Shown here one piece after another: positions 39,256-47,192 of a stretch of 55,782 bases of DNA; position 1 is the first letter of the stretch, and each line of letters begins with the position of its first letter. A model generated the notes under the pieces. It was not told the DNA's origin. It saw nothing but the letters and a program-made list of their open reading frames with translations, and searched no databases. Made by a program: the position numbers and the translations under genes. This DNA comes from a virus. The stretch is taken from the IMG/VR virus record IMGVR_UViG_3300031788_000021, positions 1-55,782 of that record. One strand, written 5' to 3'.

Positions 39256-42200
39256 ATGGCTGACGCCAACGACAAGACCGCGAGCGTGCCCGCCCCTGAA
39301 GGGTCGGGTCTCGTCACGTCCAACTTGGACGCCGAGTTCAAGATGATCAAGAACGCGGTGAGCCCGGGGCTGACCGGCAGCGCCCTCGTGGACATTCCCC
39401 GCGCGCGCATGAAGAAGATGGCGTCGCAGTTCGGGAACATGAGGCCGGGGCTGCACCGGCAGGCGCCGTCGTTCTACCACCCTCTGTTCGAGGCGCTGAA
39501 CCTACAGCTTCCGACGAAATCCTTCTATCCCGGGACGCTGATCACCATGGCGGACGGGACACAGAAGATTATCGAGAATTTCATGCCCGGTGACGAGGTT
39601 GTTTCTCACGACGGGTCGATAGAGGTCGTGGAGTTCACCGAGCACCATCCTGCGACCGGATCATCCGTCGAGATCAAGGCCCAGGGCATGGACCTGCCTC
39701 TGCGCGTGACCTCTGGGCACAAGGTCCTGGCTCTGCGTGCCGAGGACGTGGGGTGCGATAAGGAAGATAAGCCCGGGTTCTGCATTTTCGGGAAGAATAC
39801 CCACTGCGAGCGGTACACGAATGGGCCCAGGGGCAGCGTGGATCGCTGCAAGTCGAGGAGGAACGAAATCCCTGCCCCTCGACCGATCGAGGCATTCAAG
39901 CTCAGGAAGGGCGACTACGTGTTCGTCCCGATCGTGGGCGGCGTGGAGAAAATGAGTCCGTACAGGGAAGAGCGCTATAACCCGGCGACGAACTCGTTCA
40001 TCCACGTCAGGGACGTCGAGGTGGACGAGAAGATGATGAGGCTCTTGGGCTACTACGCCTCGGAGGGCTCCGTAGGCAAGCGCGCTGACGGGGAAATCCA
40101 CTCGACCACTTTCAGCCTGAATATAAATGAGAAGGACACCCTGGCAGCCGAGATCGTGGCCTTGATCAAGGATGTGTTCGGGAAGAAGGCTTGGAGTAAC
40201 CCGGGGCAGAACAATACCTACATTGTGGTGGTCAACGGCAAGAAGATAGGGAAGTGGTTCATCCGCCACTGTGGCAAACTGGCCAAGGAGAAGGTCCTGT
40301 CCCGGGAAGTTATGTTCGCGGACCCCGGTCTCCAAGTTCACTTCCTGGCTGCGTACGCCAACGGAGACGGGTCCCAGATTACCGGGGGCTCCAGCGCGGG
40401 TAAGGTCGTGATCACCACCGCGTCGGAGAACATGGCCAACCAGCTTGCTATCCTGGCTAGGCGTTGCGGCATGGCCCCGACCAAGCGCTACGAGTACAGG
40501 AAGGACGGGTTCTCGGGCGAGGGACACCCGACGTGGAATTGGCAGGTCGGAATCGCCAATGGCTTCGTGGCCCCTTTCGTGGGGATAAGCAAATTCGTCC
40601 AGCACAGAAAATCATTTTTCATGAACAAGATGGTGATCCATAAGAAGTGGATCGCGCATAAGATCATCTCTGTCAAGGAAATCGATTATCGAGGAGAGGT
40701 CTGGAATATCGGAGTCCGGAAGCCGGTCAGAATCCTCGTTCCGTACAAGGAAAAACACCTTTTGCTCCATGGTCGCTTCGTCGGAGGGAAGCCGTTTGAG
40801 CACCATATCGAAATCACTGGGGTGAGCACGGCGGGCAATCATACAGTGATCGCCAATGGGTATGCTTGCTGTCAAAGCCGCGAAATCAATCAGTGGGCGC
40901 GCCATTTCATGAAAACAGATGGTTACGTTGGGACCACTATTTCTATGCACGCCGACCTCCCGATGACCGGAGCCCACCTGGTCTGCGACGACGAGAAGGT
41001 GAAACTCTTCTTCGAGATTCTGTTCTTCGACGTGATCAAGGGCCTCAACCTTATCGGCGACATTAGTTTGGAATACTGGAAATTAGGAAATGTTTTTCCG
41101 TTTGGCGAGTGGGACGACGACCGTGGCATCTGGACGGGCTTCAACCTGCTGAACCCCGACTTCGTCGAGGTCGAGAAGGCCAGCCTCGTCGGTGAGCCGA
41201 TCCTCAAGCTGGACCCGGACGACAACCTCAAGCGGATCGTCGCCAGCCGCCAGCCCAAGGAACTGTACGAGGCGTTGGCCAAGATCGAGAACGGGCAGTT
41301 GGTCAACCTCGTGGCCCGTGGCGAGAAGATTCCGCTCAACAAGTTCCGCGTCAGCCACCTCGCGTACAAGATGAGCCCGTACGAGAGCGTGGGCACCCCG
41401 ATCATGTTCCGCGCCTTCAAGCCCCTGATCTTCAAGGACTTGGTCCGCCGGGTCCAGCAGGCGGTGTACGAGCGCCACATCACCCCGATCAAGCTCGTGA
41501 AGGTCGGCACCGACACCATGCCCGCGAACCCGCAGGCCGTGACTCAGGTGCGCGAGGCCTTCGACGAATTGAGCCAGGACCTGAGCGCCTGGTTCGTCTA
41601 CCACCACGCGATCTCGGTCGAGTACGTGTCCAGCGCCGGGAAGATTCACCCCTTCGACCAGGAGTCGAAGTGGATCAGGGAAGAGATCATGGCCGCTCTC
41701 ATGGGCTCCGAGGCCATGATCGGCGGCACCGGCCCGAACTTCGCCGCTGGTTCGATCGGCCTCCAGGTCCTGATCAACCGGTACATGCGGGTCCAAGAGA
41801 TGCTGGCGCGCTGGATCAAGGATACGATCTTCCGGCCCGTGGCCATAGCCCAGGACTTCCGGCGCCGCAACGAACTCGGGGAGGACGAGTACATCGTCCC
41901 CGACATCGAGTTCGAGTTCATGAAGCTCAAGGACGACGTCCAGATGAAGGGTCTGATGAAGGAGATGGCCAAGACCGGCCTGATCTCGAAGCAAACCTTC
42001 TACACGTACTTGGGCCTGGACTACCGCAAGGAGAAGCGCCAGATCGAGCGGGAGCGGGCCGAGGAGAAGAAGGCCGCGATGCAGGGGATGAAGCCCGGAG
42101 GCAAGCCCGGGGCGGGCGGCGCCGGGGCCCCTCCGCCCATGGGCGGTGGTGGCGGCGGGGACAGCGGCGGCGGTGAGGGACCGGTCCCCGGCGAGGGCGA

Positions 42201-42297
42201 GACTGCGGCCACGGTCCCGACCCCGGGCACGCCCATGCCTGCGGCGGAGACCATACCTGGCGCGGGCGCCGGTCAGGGACTCCCGGAGGCGGCATGA
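39256..42297 (+). CDS. Portal protein interrupted by an intein
   Basis: The precursor has 1013 residues; removing residues 89-540 leaves a 561-residue portal. The portal forms the dodecameric DNA channel at one capsid vertex. The extein joins as LQLPTK + SREINQWARHFMKTDGYVG, the conserved N-terminal element of large-phage/T4-like portals, followed by LEYWKLGNVFPFGEWDD and a C-terminal helical crown. The C-terminus is Gly/Pro/Ala-rich. A KKMAS motif lies at residues 53-57 (nt 39412-39426). The ribosome binding site is weak. The next gene overlaps by ATGA. It is the first of three intein-bearing head genes in a row. Confidence 0.88.
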   Translation: MADANDKTASVPAPEGSGLVTSNLDAEFKMIKNAVSPGLTGSALVDIPRARMKKMASQFGNMRPGLHRQAPSFYHPLFEALNLQLPTKSFYPGTLITMADGTQKIIENFMPGDEVVSHDGSIEVVEFTEHHPATGSSVEIKAQGMDLPLRVTSGHKVLALRAEDVGCDKEDKPGFCIFGKNTHCERYTNGPRGSVDRCKSRRNEIPAPRPIEAFKLRKGDYVFVPIVGGVEKMSPYREERYNPATNSFIHVRDVEVDEKMMRLLGYYASEGSVGKRADGEIHSTTFSLNINEKDTLAAEIVALIKDVFGKKAWSNPGQNNTYIVVVNGKKIGKWFIRHCGKLAKEKVLSREVMFADPGLQVHFLAAYANGDGSQITGGSSAGKVVITTASENMANQLAILARRCGMAPTKRYEYRKDGFSGEGHPTWNWQVGIANGFVAPFVGISKFVQHRKSFFMNKMVIHKKWIAHKIISVKEIDYRGEVWNIGVRKPVRILVPYKEKHLLLHGRFVGGKPFEHHIEITGVSTAGNHTVIANGYACCQSREINQWARHFMKTDGYVGTTISMHADLPMTGAHLVCDDEKVKLFFEILFFDVIKGLNLIGDISLEYWKLGNVFPFGEWDDDRGIWTGFNLLNPDFVEVEKASLVGEPILKLDPDDNLKRIVASRQPKELYEALAKIENGQLVNLVARGEKIPLNKFRVSHLAYKMSPYESVGTPIMFRAFKPLIFKDLVRRVQQAVYERHITPIKLVKVGTDTMPANPQAVTQVREAFDELSQDLSAWFVYHHAISVEYVSSAGKIHPFDQESKWIREEIMAALMGSEAMIGGTGPNFAAGSIGLQVLINRYMRVQEMLARWIKDTIFRPVAIAQDFRRRNELGEDEYIVPDIEFEFMKLKDDVQMKGLMKEMAKTGLISKQTFYTYLGLDYRKEKRQIERERAEEKKAAMQGMKPGGKPGAGGAGAPPPMGGGGGGDSGGGEGPVPGEGETAATVPTPGTPMPAAETIPGAGAGQGLPEAA
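39520..40875 (+). other. Intein with LAGLIDADG endonuclease in portal
   Basis: The intein has 452 residues (S89-Q540). Block A-like start SFYPGTLITMADGTQ, with Ser as residue 1. The block B-like region contains VTSGHKV. LAGLIDADG motifs: RLLGYYASEGSV and FLAAYANGDGSQ. C-terminal block: HTVIANGYACCQ followed by Ser +1. Most inteins end His-Asn with Cys first; here the first residue is Ser, the penultimate is Cys and the last is Gln. Gln-ending inteins are known and can splice, but this set of replacements is unusual. The insertion point is a conserved portal element. Confidence 0.85.
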
Positions 42298-42734
42298 GCT
42301 TCGACCCCAAGAACTACCGTGGCGCGGGAGACCGCAAGGACGTGCGCACCGGCTCCCCGGAGGACGTGGCCCTGCGCCCCGGCCTCATGTCGGAGAAGAC
42401 CCACCTCCCCGACCTCGACTACCGCAAGCTCCAGATGGCGTCCCTGGGCCGCATGGCCAAGGCCAAGACCGCCAAGGCCCCGGCGGACCACGCCGCAGGA
42501 CAGCGGTATCAGGCCCTGGTCAACTACCTGAGCCAGCGCGGGTCCCAGGTCGACGCCGCAGAGGTTGACCGCAGGATGCGGACCTGGTTCGAGGACCTGA
42601 TCAACCGCGTGCTCCAGGACCCGGCGGCCTGGGACGTGGAGAAGATTCTGGACGGCAAGGCCCTGATGGACTACCTCTCCGGGGTCAAGGGCGGGCAGGA
42701 GCAGCCCCCGCAGCAGGAACCCCCAGCCAAATGA
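42294..42734 (+). CDS. Small head-operon protein
   Basis: The product has 146 residues, coupled to both neighbours by ATGA. It starts MSFDPKNYRGAGDRKDVRTG; an LQMAS element lies near residue 46 (nt 42429-42443), similar to the [KR]-x-A-S motifs. The C-terminal half is helical (AAEVDRRMRTWFEDLINRVL), with a Gln/Pro tail. Lying between portal and head-morphogenesis genes, it is probably a minor head or assembly protein. Confidence 0.55.
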   Translation: MSFDPKNYRGAGDRKDVRTGSPEDVALRPGLMSEKTHLPDLDYRKLQMASLGRMAKAKTAKAPADHAAGQRYQALVNYLSQRGSQVDAAEVDRRMRTWFEDLINRVLQDPAAWDVEKILDGKALMDYLSGVKGGQEQPPQQEPPAK

Positions 42735-44494
42735 ACCCGATCATCTACCCGCACAGGGCAGTAGAGCGCGCGCCGATCAGGCTCGCGCTCCCCGAATCCG
42801 TGCTGGTCCGGAAGCTGGCGACCGCCCGCGACGACATGAGCGCGTTCGTGCTCCAGGACTTCCTCAAGGCCGGTTTCCGCGAGGTGGAGTGGCGCTACGG
42901 CTTCGAGCCCTGGCAGAATGAGAAGCTCTGGCAGGAGATGGGTAGCGTCTGCCCCGCGTGCTTCGCCCTGGACGGCCAGCGCTTCAAGATCGACTGGCTC
43001 CTCCAGAACATGCGGCACAACGCCCCGAAGTACACGATGAGTCACGTCAACTGTTTGCCCCCGGGGACGGAGATCATGATGTCGGATGGTTCTGTTCGCT
43101 TGATAGAGAGCATCAGGAAAGGGGACGCGGTCCTTGGGCATGACGGAGAGGCCCACCTCGTGACGGGGACGACGAAGAGGAAATACGTGGGCGACCTGGT
43201 CAGCCTATTGTCGTGGGGCGGAAAGGAACTATTGCTGACACCGAACCATCGCGTCTACGCTCAGAAGGGCCACTTGAAGTACGCTAATTCCGGCGGGACT
43301 GTGTTCTCGGATTGGGATTTTGTCCCAGCCGATGACCTCGAAGCAGGCGTTCGGAGAAAAAGGGGTGTATCCGACAAGGTCTATTTCCCAACGGTGTCAG
43401 GAAATTCTGGGTGCGATCTAACGGACGAGCAGGTGGAACTATTTGGGTACTGGATGGCCGAGGGTTGCACGAGGCTCAACAGGGGCACCGGAGAGAGGAT
43501 AGCCCTGATCTTCACCATAGGCCAGCATGAGATGGATTTCGCGAATAGGATAGGGGCTCTGTGTTCCCGCCTGGAGCAAGATAGCCATCTCTCGATCAGG
43601 AAGAACGGGCACGCCACGGTGGTCTACTGGTCATCTAAAAAATGGACCAAGATATTCATGGGACTGGGCGGGCTCGGCGCGCGTGAAAAGAAGATGGCAC
43701 CCGAGGCCATGAGGTGGCCCATCGATAAACAGAGAATTTTTCTCAACGCCTTCATTCGGGGAGACGGGCACATATCCAACCGGAATTTCTCGGACAAATA
43801 TCTCGGGAGGACCCAGAGGATATACATCACCACTCACTCCAAGCAGTTGGCGAACCAACTGTACGTGATGCTGGATCGCCTGCACGTCCCGGTGTTAATG
43901 AACGAGACCATGACCCCCACCGGACCTCAGGATCGCTTGGCCGGATCAACTAAAAAGTTCCCCCACTATCTGATCCACTTCAACAGGTGGTCGTGGGACC
44001 GGGTCGGTAAGCCCCCGCACACCAACTCCAGAGTCCTGGTCGCGGCCAACAGCGTGGTCTCAATGCTTAGGTCAGTGGGCAGGGTTCCGTATTCTGGCAT
44101 GGTCCACAATATCTCCGTCGCGGGGTCGCAGAGTTACATCGCCAACAGGATCGCGGTGCACAACTGCGAGTGCCGCCTCTTCAAGATCAACCGCACGGAC
44201 GAGATGCTGGACTTCTCCGAGCAGGTGACGGTAGTCCCCGGGGACATCGACCCGAGCCTGACCGAGGCCCCGGTCGACCTCGGGGACGTGCCCGAGGATC
44301 AGCGCCAGGAACTGGGCCTGCCCGAGCAGGAGAACCAGTGGACGGACATCGAGTGGAAGTGGGACCCGAAGCGCAACGAGTTCGTCCCGCTCAAGACCTT
44401 CATGGAGGGAGAGACCAGCCCCTGGCTCCTGGACCAGGACACCGGCGAGTTCGTGCCCCACGAGGAGTGGGTTAAGCGCCACGGTCTGCAATGA
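42731..44494 (+). CDS. SPP1 gp7 / Mu F-type head morphogenesis protein with intein
   Basis: The precursor has 587 residues; removing 108-478 leaves 216. The extein ends SHVN + CECRLFKINRTDEM, recreating the H-x-N-C-x-C-R-x motif that defines the C-terminal part of SPP1 gp7/Mu F-like minor head proteins; a CPACFALDGQ segment lies upstream. These proteins assist procapsid assembly and DNA exit. The intein sits exactly in this motif. The spliced protein is shorter than typical SPP1 gp7 (about 300 residues) and lacks the usual long N-terminal part. ATGA overlap with previous gene. Confidence 0.8.
   Translation: MNPIIYPHRAVERAPIRLALPESVLVRKLATARDDMSAFVLQDFLKAGFREVEWRYGFEPWQNEKLWQEMGSVCPACFALDGQRFKIDWLLQNMRHNAPKYTMSHVNCLPPGTEIMMSDGSVRLIESIRKGDAVLGHDGEAHLVTGTTKRKYVGDLVSLLSWGGKELLLTPNHRVYAQKGHLKYANSGGTVFSDWDFVPADDLEAGVRRKRGVSDKVYFPTVSGNSGCDLTDEQVELFGYWMAEGCTRLNRGTGERIALIFTIGQHEMDFANRIGALCSRLEQDSHLSIRKNGHATVVYWSSKKWTKIFMGLGGLGAREKKMAPEAMRWPIDKQRIFLNAFIRGDGHISNRNFSDKYLGRTQRIYITTHSKQLANQLYVMLDRLHVPVLMNETMTPTGPQDRLAGSTKKFPHYLIHFNRWSWDRVGKPPHTNSRVLVAANSVVSMLRSVGRVPYSGMVHNISVAGSQSYIANRIAVHNCECRLFKINRTDEMLDFSEQVTVVPGDIDPSLTEAPVDLGDVPEDQRQELGLPEQENQWTDIEWKWDPKRNEFVPLKTFMEGETSPWLLDQDTGEFVPHEEWVKRHGLQ
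43052..44164 (+). other. Intein with LAGLIDADG endonuclease in head morphogenesis gene
   Basis: The intein has 371 residues (C108-N478) with canonical ends: CLPPGTEIMMSDG at the start and YIANRIAVHN at the end, followed by Cys +1. Block B: LLLTPNHRVYA. LAGLIDADG motifs: ELFGYWMAEGCT and FLNAFIRGDGHI. It should splice normally. The local DNA is AT-richer than the flanking extein, consistent with acquisition. Confidence 0.92.
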
Positions 44495-44495
44495 T

Positions 44496-44726
44496 ATGAG
44501 CATGATCAAGCAAGGAGCACCGAAGGAGTCAAAGGTACTGGGCTTCGATCCGGCGGCGGGCTGGGTCGACCCCAAGTCCAAGGCCCAGCCTATGATCCCA
44601 GAACTGAACGTCTCGTGCCCGAACTGCCGCGTCCTGGCCCAGGCCAGCGCCGACGGCACCGTCTTCTGCCCGAAGTGCGGGATGATCATAAATCCCAGCA
44701 GCACCAACGAGAGGAAACCCCTATGA
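44496..44726 (+). CDS. Small zinc-ribbon protein
   Basis: The product has 76 residues. CPNCRVL and CPKCGMI are spaced 15 residues apart, a classic zinc ribbon. The stop overlaps the protease start (ATGA), so the two are co-translated. It probably acts in head assembly; no further evidence. Confidence 0.65.
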   Translation: MSMIKQGAPKESKVLGFDPAAGWVDPKSKAQPMIPELNVSCPNCRVLAQASADGTVFCPKCGMIINPSSTNERKPL

Positions 44727-46858
44727 ACCAGATCGCGCTCCCCAGCGGCGGTTGGCTGAAGTACGCGTCCTTCGGCGGCAAGGTCGTGGAGCGCGCCGAC
44801 GGCTCCTGCCCCGAGTGCGCCCTCTTCCGGACGGCGGGCGTTGTCCGGCCCCGGTGCGAGCACCACTTCGTGGAGCGCACCGCTTTCGGTCTGAAGATCG
44901 CCGAGGCCCCGCAGAAGTACGCGGCGCTCCTCGACGACTACAAGAAGGCGATCAACGTCCAGCGCGTGGCCCCGATGAACCCCGAGTTCAGCTTCTACCG
45001 GGTCATGGGCCTGCACGGGGACTGGCCGAACACGAACGGCGACCTCTTCCGCTGGGGCTCCAAGGACGACGCCAACGAGCCCGAACTCCTGCGCCTGATC
45101 CGAGAGGGCAGTATGGTGGGGAAGAGCGTGTACCAGACCTTCGTCGGGAAAGGCAACTATAAGGACCACAACAACTCCAAGGTCGCTGACGCCGTCGGCA
45201 TCATCCTCGACGCGGTACCGAACCATCGGGTTAAGGGCGTCGAACTCCTGCTCGCCGTGGACCGGACCAAGGACCCGATGCTGGTCCGGGGCATCGACAG
45301 CGGATACATCACAGACGTATCGATGGGCGCCGTCCACCCCGAATCCCTCGTTCTCTTGGCCTCCGGGGAGACCGTGATGGCCGGGCACATGATCCCCGGG
45401 GTCGAGGTCGTCACCCACTGCGGTCGCCCCAAGATCGTCAAGGCGGTGCAGGTCTCCCAGATCGAGGGCACCGTCGTCTCGATCAAGGCCGAGGGCCTCA
45501 CCGCCACGGTCTTCACGGGGGACCACCCCATCTGGTCCATCTCGGCCCAGAGAAGGAAAGAGCAGAACATGTGGCGCTCCCGCATGAGCCACCAGCGCCA
45601 CTTGAAGCGGATGGAGGAATCGGGGTACGAGCGCCAAAGGAATAGGACCGCTCTCTTGGAGCCCCGCGAAGTTTCCCCGAATTTCGTCTCTGCCGCAGAC
45701 ATAAAGGTGGGCGACTACGTGGGCATCCCCTTCCCCACCGAGGTGAAGCCCAGCACCTTCTCCAACAAGGATTTCGCGCGCCTCCTGGGCTACTACATCT
45801 CCGAGGGCTGGATCATCACCCAGGACGGGAAGATGTCCGGGGTGGGGTTCGCCCTCAACATCAATGAGGGGAAGATCGCCGAGGAGATCGCCAACCTCTG
45901 CAAGAAGGTCATGGGCAAAGAGGCCCACGCCAGAGTCTGCGAGGAACGGAACGGCCTCTACCTGGAGGTCCACGATCGCGTTTGGCCCAAGGTCTTCACG
46001 GACCATGCGGGCCGGGGCGCCAAGACCAAGTCACTGTCCAACGAGGTCACCCTCTGGGACCCCTCCGTCCAGATGGAGATGCTCGGAGCCATGATCAATG
46101 GCGACGGCTTCCAGACCAAGACGGGGATGGTCTATTACTCAACCTCCTCCGAGGTCCTAGCGCGTCAGGCCCAGTCCATCTTCGCGCGCTGCGGGATCAT
46201 CGCGAACATCCAGGTCTTGAAGCACAAGCCCTCCAAGAACTCCGTCGTGAGGAAGGACACCGTGGAGTTCCAGGTCGCCGTGGGATGCACCTATTCCCAG
46301 AAGCTCTCTTCGGTCTCTAAGGTTTCCATAGTGGAGCCCAAGAGGCCGCACCACAACAAATTCATCCAGGACGGGTGCATCTGGACACCGATCAAGTCCA
46401 AAGAGATCGTCAAGTACTACGGACCAGTCGTCGACCTTCAAGTGGAAGGCGACGAGTCCTTCGTGGCCAACGGCATGGCCGTCCACAACTGCCGCGTCGC
46501 CTACTCCATCTGCACGATCTGCGCGAACGTCGCCCACAACGAGGCCGAGTACTGCCCCCATGTCAAGAACTGGAAGGGGCAGCAGTACAGCGGCCCCGAG
46601 ACCGGGTGGAAGAACGTGCTCGCCGCCGAGGACAATCGCGGCGTCGAGTTCATCGAGGAGTCGTGGGTCACCGTCGGCGCCGACACCAAGGCCAAGCACC
46701 TGGAGAAGATCGCGGCGCTGCGCAAGGTCAAGGGCCAGGCGCGCATGGCCGAGATATTGGCCGAGGCCGAGTCCGAGCTGAACAAGAACTGCCTCTGCGA
46801 CTGGCAGAAGGTGAGCAACCTCCTGGACATGGGGATCGCGCAGGCCATCCTGGCGTAG
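44723..46858 (+). CDS. Prohead protease with intein
   Basis: The precursor has 711 residues; removing 203-589 leaves 324. Extein motifs: YKDHNNSKVADAVG (candidate catalytic His), then ITDVSMG + CRVAYSICTICANVAHN, and EYCPHVKNWKG. The S-M-G-C...C-S/T-x-C...C-x-H arrangement is typical of T4 gp21/S21-like prohead proteases of large phages, which mature the capsid and internal proteins. The likely catalytic Ser is two residues before the intein, so the unspliced form should be inactive. An LKYAS element lies at residues 12-16. ATG 44723 overlaps the zinc-ribbon gene. Confidence 0.82.
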   Translation: MNQIALPSGGWLKYASFGGKVVERADGSCPECALFRTAGVVRPRCEHHFVERTAFGLKIAEAPQKYAALLDDYKKAINVQRVAPMNPEFSFYRVMGLHGDWPNTNGDLFRWGSKDDANEPELLRLIREGSMVGKSVYQTFVGKGNYKDHNNSKVADAVGIILDAVPNHRVKGVELLLAVDRTKDPMLVRGIDSGYITDVSMGAVHPESLVLLASGETVMAGHMIPGVEVVTHCGRPKIVKAVQVSQIEGTVVSIKAEGLTATVFTGDHPIWSISAQRRKEQNMWRSRMSHQRHLKRMEESGYERQRNRTALLEPREVSPNFVSAADIKVGDYVGIPFPTEVKPSTFSNKDFARLLGYYISEGWIITQDGKMSGVGFALNINEGKIAEEIANLCKKVMGKEAHARVCEERNGLYLEVHDRVWPKVFTDHAGRGAKTKSLSNEVTLWDPSVQMEMLGAMINGDGFQTKTGMVYYSTSSEVLARQAQSIFARCGIIANIQVLKHKPSKNSVVRKDTVEFQVAVGCTYSQKLSSVSKVSIVEPKRPHHNKFIQDGCIWTPIKSKEIVKYYGPVVDLQVEGDESFVANGMAVHNCRVAYSICTICANVAHNEAEYCPHVKNWKGQQYSGPETGWKNVLAAEDNRGVEFIEESWVTVGADTKAKHLEKIAALRKVKGQARMAEILAEAESELNKNCLCDWQKVSNLLDMGIAQAILA
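45329..46489 (+). other. Intein with LAGLIDADG endonuclease in prohead protease
   Basis: The intein has 387 residues (A203-N589). Start AVHPESLVLLASGETV has Ala at position 1; end SFVANGMAVHN, then Cys +1. Ala-1 inteins (KlbA-type) bypass the first acyl shift and rely on the +1 Cys, which is present. Block B: FTGDHPIW. LAGLIDADG motifs: RLLGYYISEGWI and MLGAMINGDGFQ. Confidence 0.88.
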
Positions 46859-46859
46859 C

Positions 46860-46888
46860 TTGACTAAATTGAGGACTTGATACATAAT
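46860..46888 (+). promoter_or_regulatory. Possible promoter before scaffold gene
   Basis: TTGACT (46860-46865) and CATAAT (46883-46888) are 17 bases apart in an AT-rich gap. The -10 abuts the ATG of the next small gene, so it would instead serve transcripts starting inside that gene, or produce a short RNA ending at the terminator near 47180. Confidence 0.35.
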
Positions 46889-47050
46889 ATGGCAGAGGAA
46901 GTGGCCAAGGACCAAAATACCGAGATCGTGCTCAACATCTACGATCTGCCGAAGACGATAACGCTGCGGCTCCCCAACGGGGAGTCCAAGGTCTACACCA
47001 TGAATTTTGCGCCGAAGACCAGCGGTCTATACCTGAACAAAGCTATGTAA
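46889..47050 (+). CDS. Small 53-residue protein
   Basis: MAEEVAKDQNTEIVLNIYDL at the start, ending LYLNKAM. Codon use is like the neighbours (high third-position GC), which favours a real gene despite a weak ribosome binding site. Beta-strand-rich. It sits between the protease and an intrinsic terminator. Function unknown. Confidence 0.5.
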   Translation: MAEEVAKDQNTEIVLNIYDLPKTITLRLPNGESKVYTMNFAPKTSGLYLNKAM

Positions 47051-47125
47051 GATGACACCGCCGTCGTAGCCCCTTAGGCAAGGGCGCCCGCGAGCGAGTC
47101 AGCGAGCGCGCGAGACCGAAAGGTC

Positions 47126-47180
47126 AAGCCAGCAAGCCAGCAAGCCAGCAACCACGCAAGGTTGCTGGCTTTTTGTTTTG
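47126..47180 (+). terminator. Intrinsic terminator with triplicated left arm
   Basis: AGCCAGCAACC (47143-47153) pairs with GGTTGCTGGCT (47160-47170), followed by TTTTTGTTTT: a textbook rho-independent terminator. Immediately before it, AAGCCAGC occurs three times in tandem (47126-47149), so the right arm could pair in more than one register. It separates the protease block from the scaffold/capsid block. Confidence 0.85.
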
Positions 47181-47192
47181 AGGGAGGAGCAG

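Noticed and set aside
38809-39480. Minus-strand frame opposite the gene before the portal, which reads like a plausible helical protein
   Set aside because: It is codon-aligned with the plus-strand frame at 38794 and has the Leu/Arg/Asp/Val composition typical of antisense shadows seen opposite all large genes here.
47080-47125. GCGAGCGAGTCAGCGAGCGC stretch considered as a tRNA or origin element
   Set aside because: No cloverleaf or T-loop sequence can be formed, and it has no iterons; it is simply a GC-rich spacer before the terminator.
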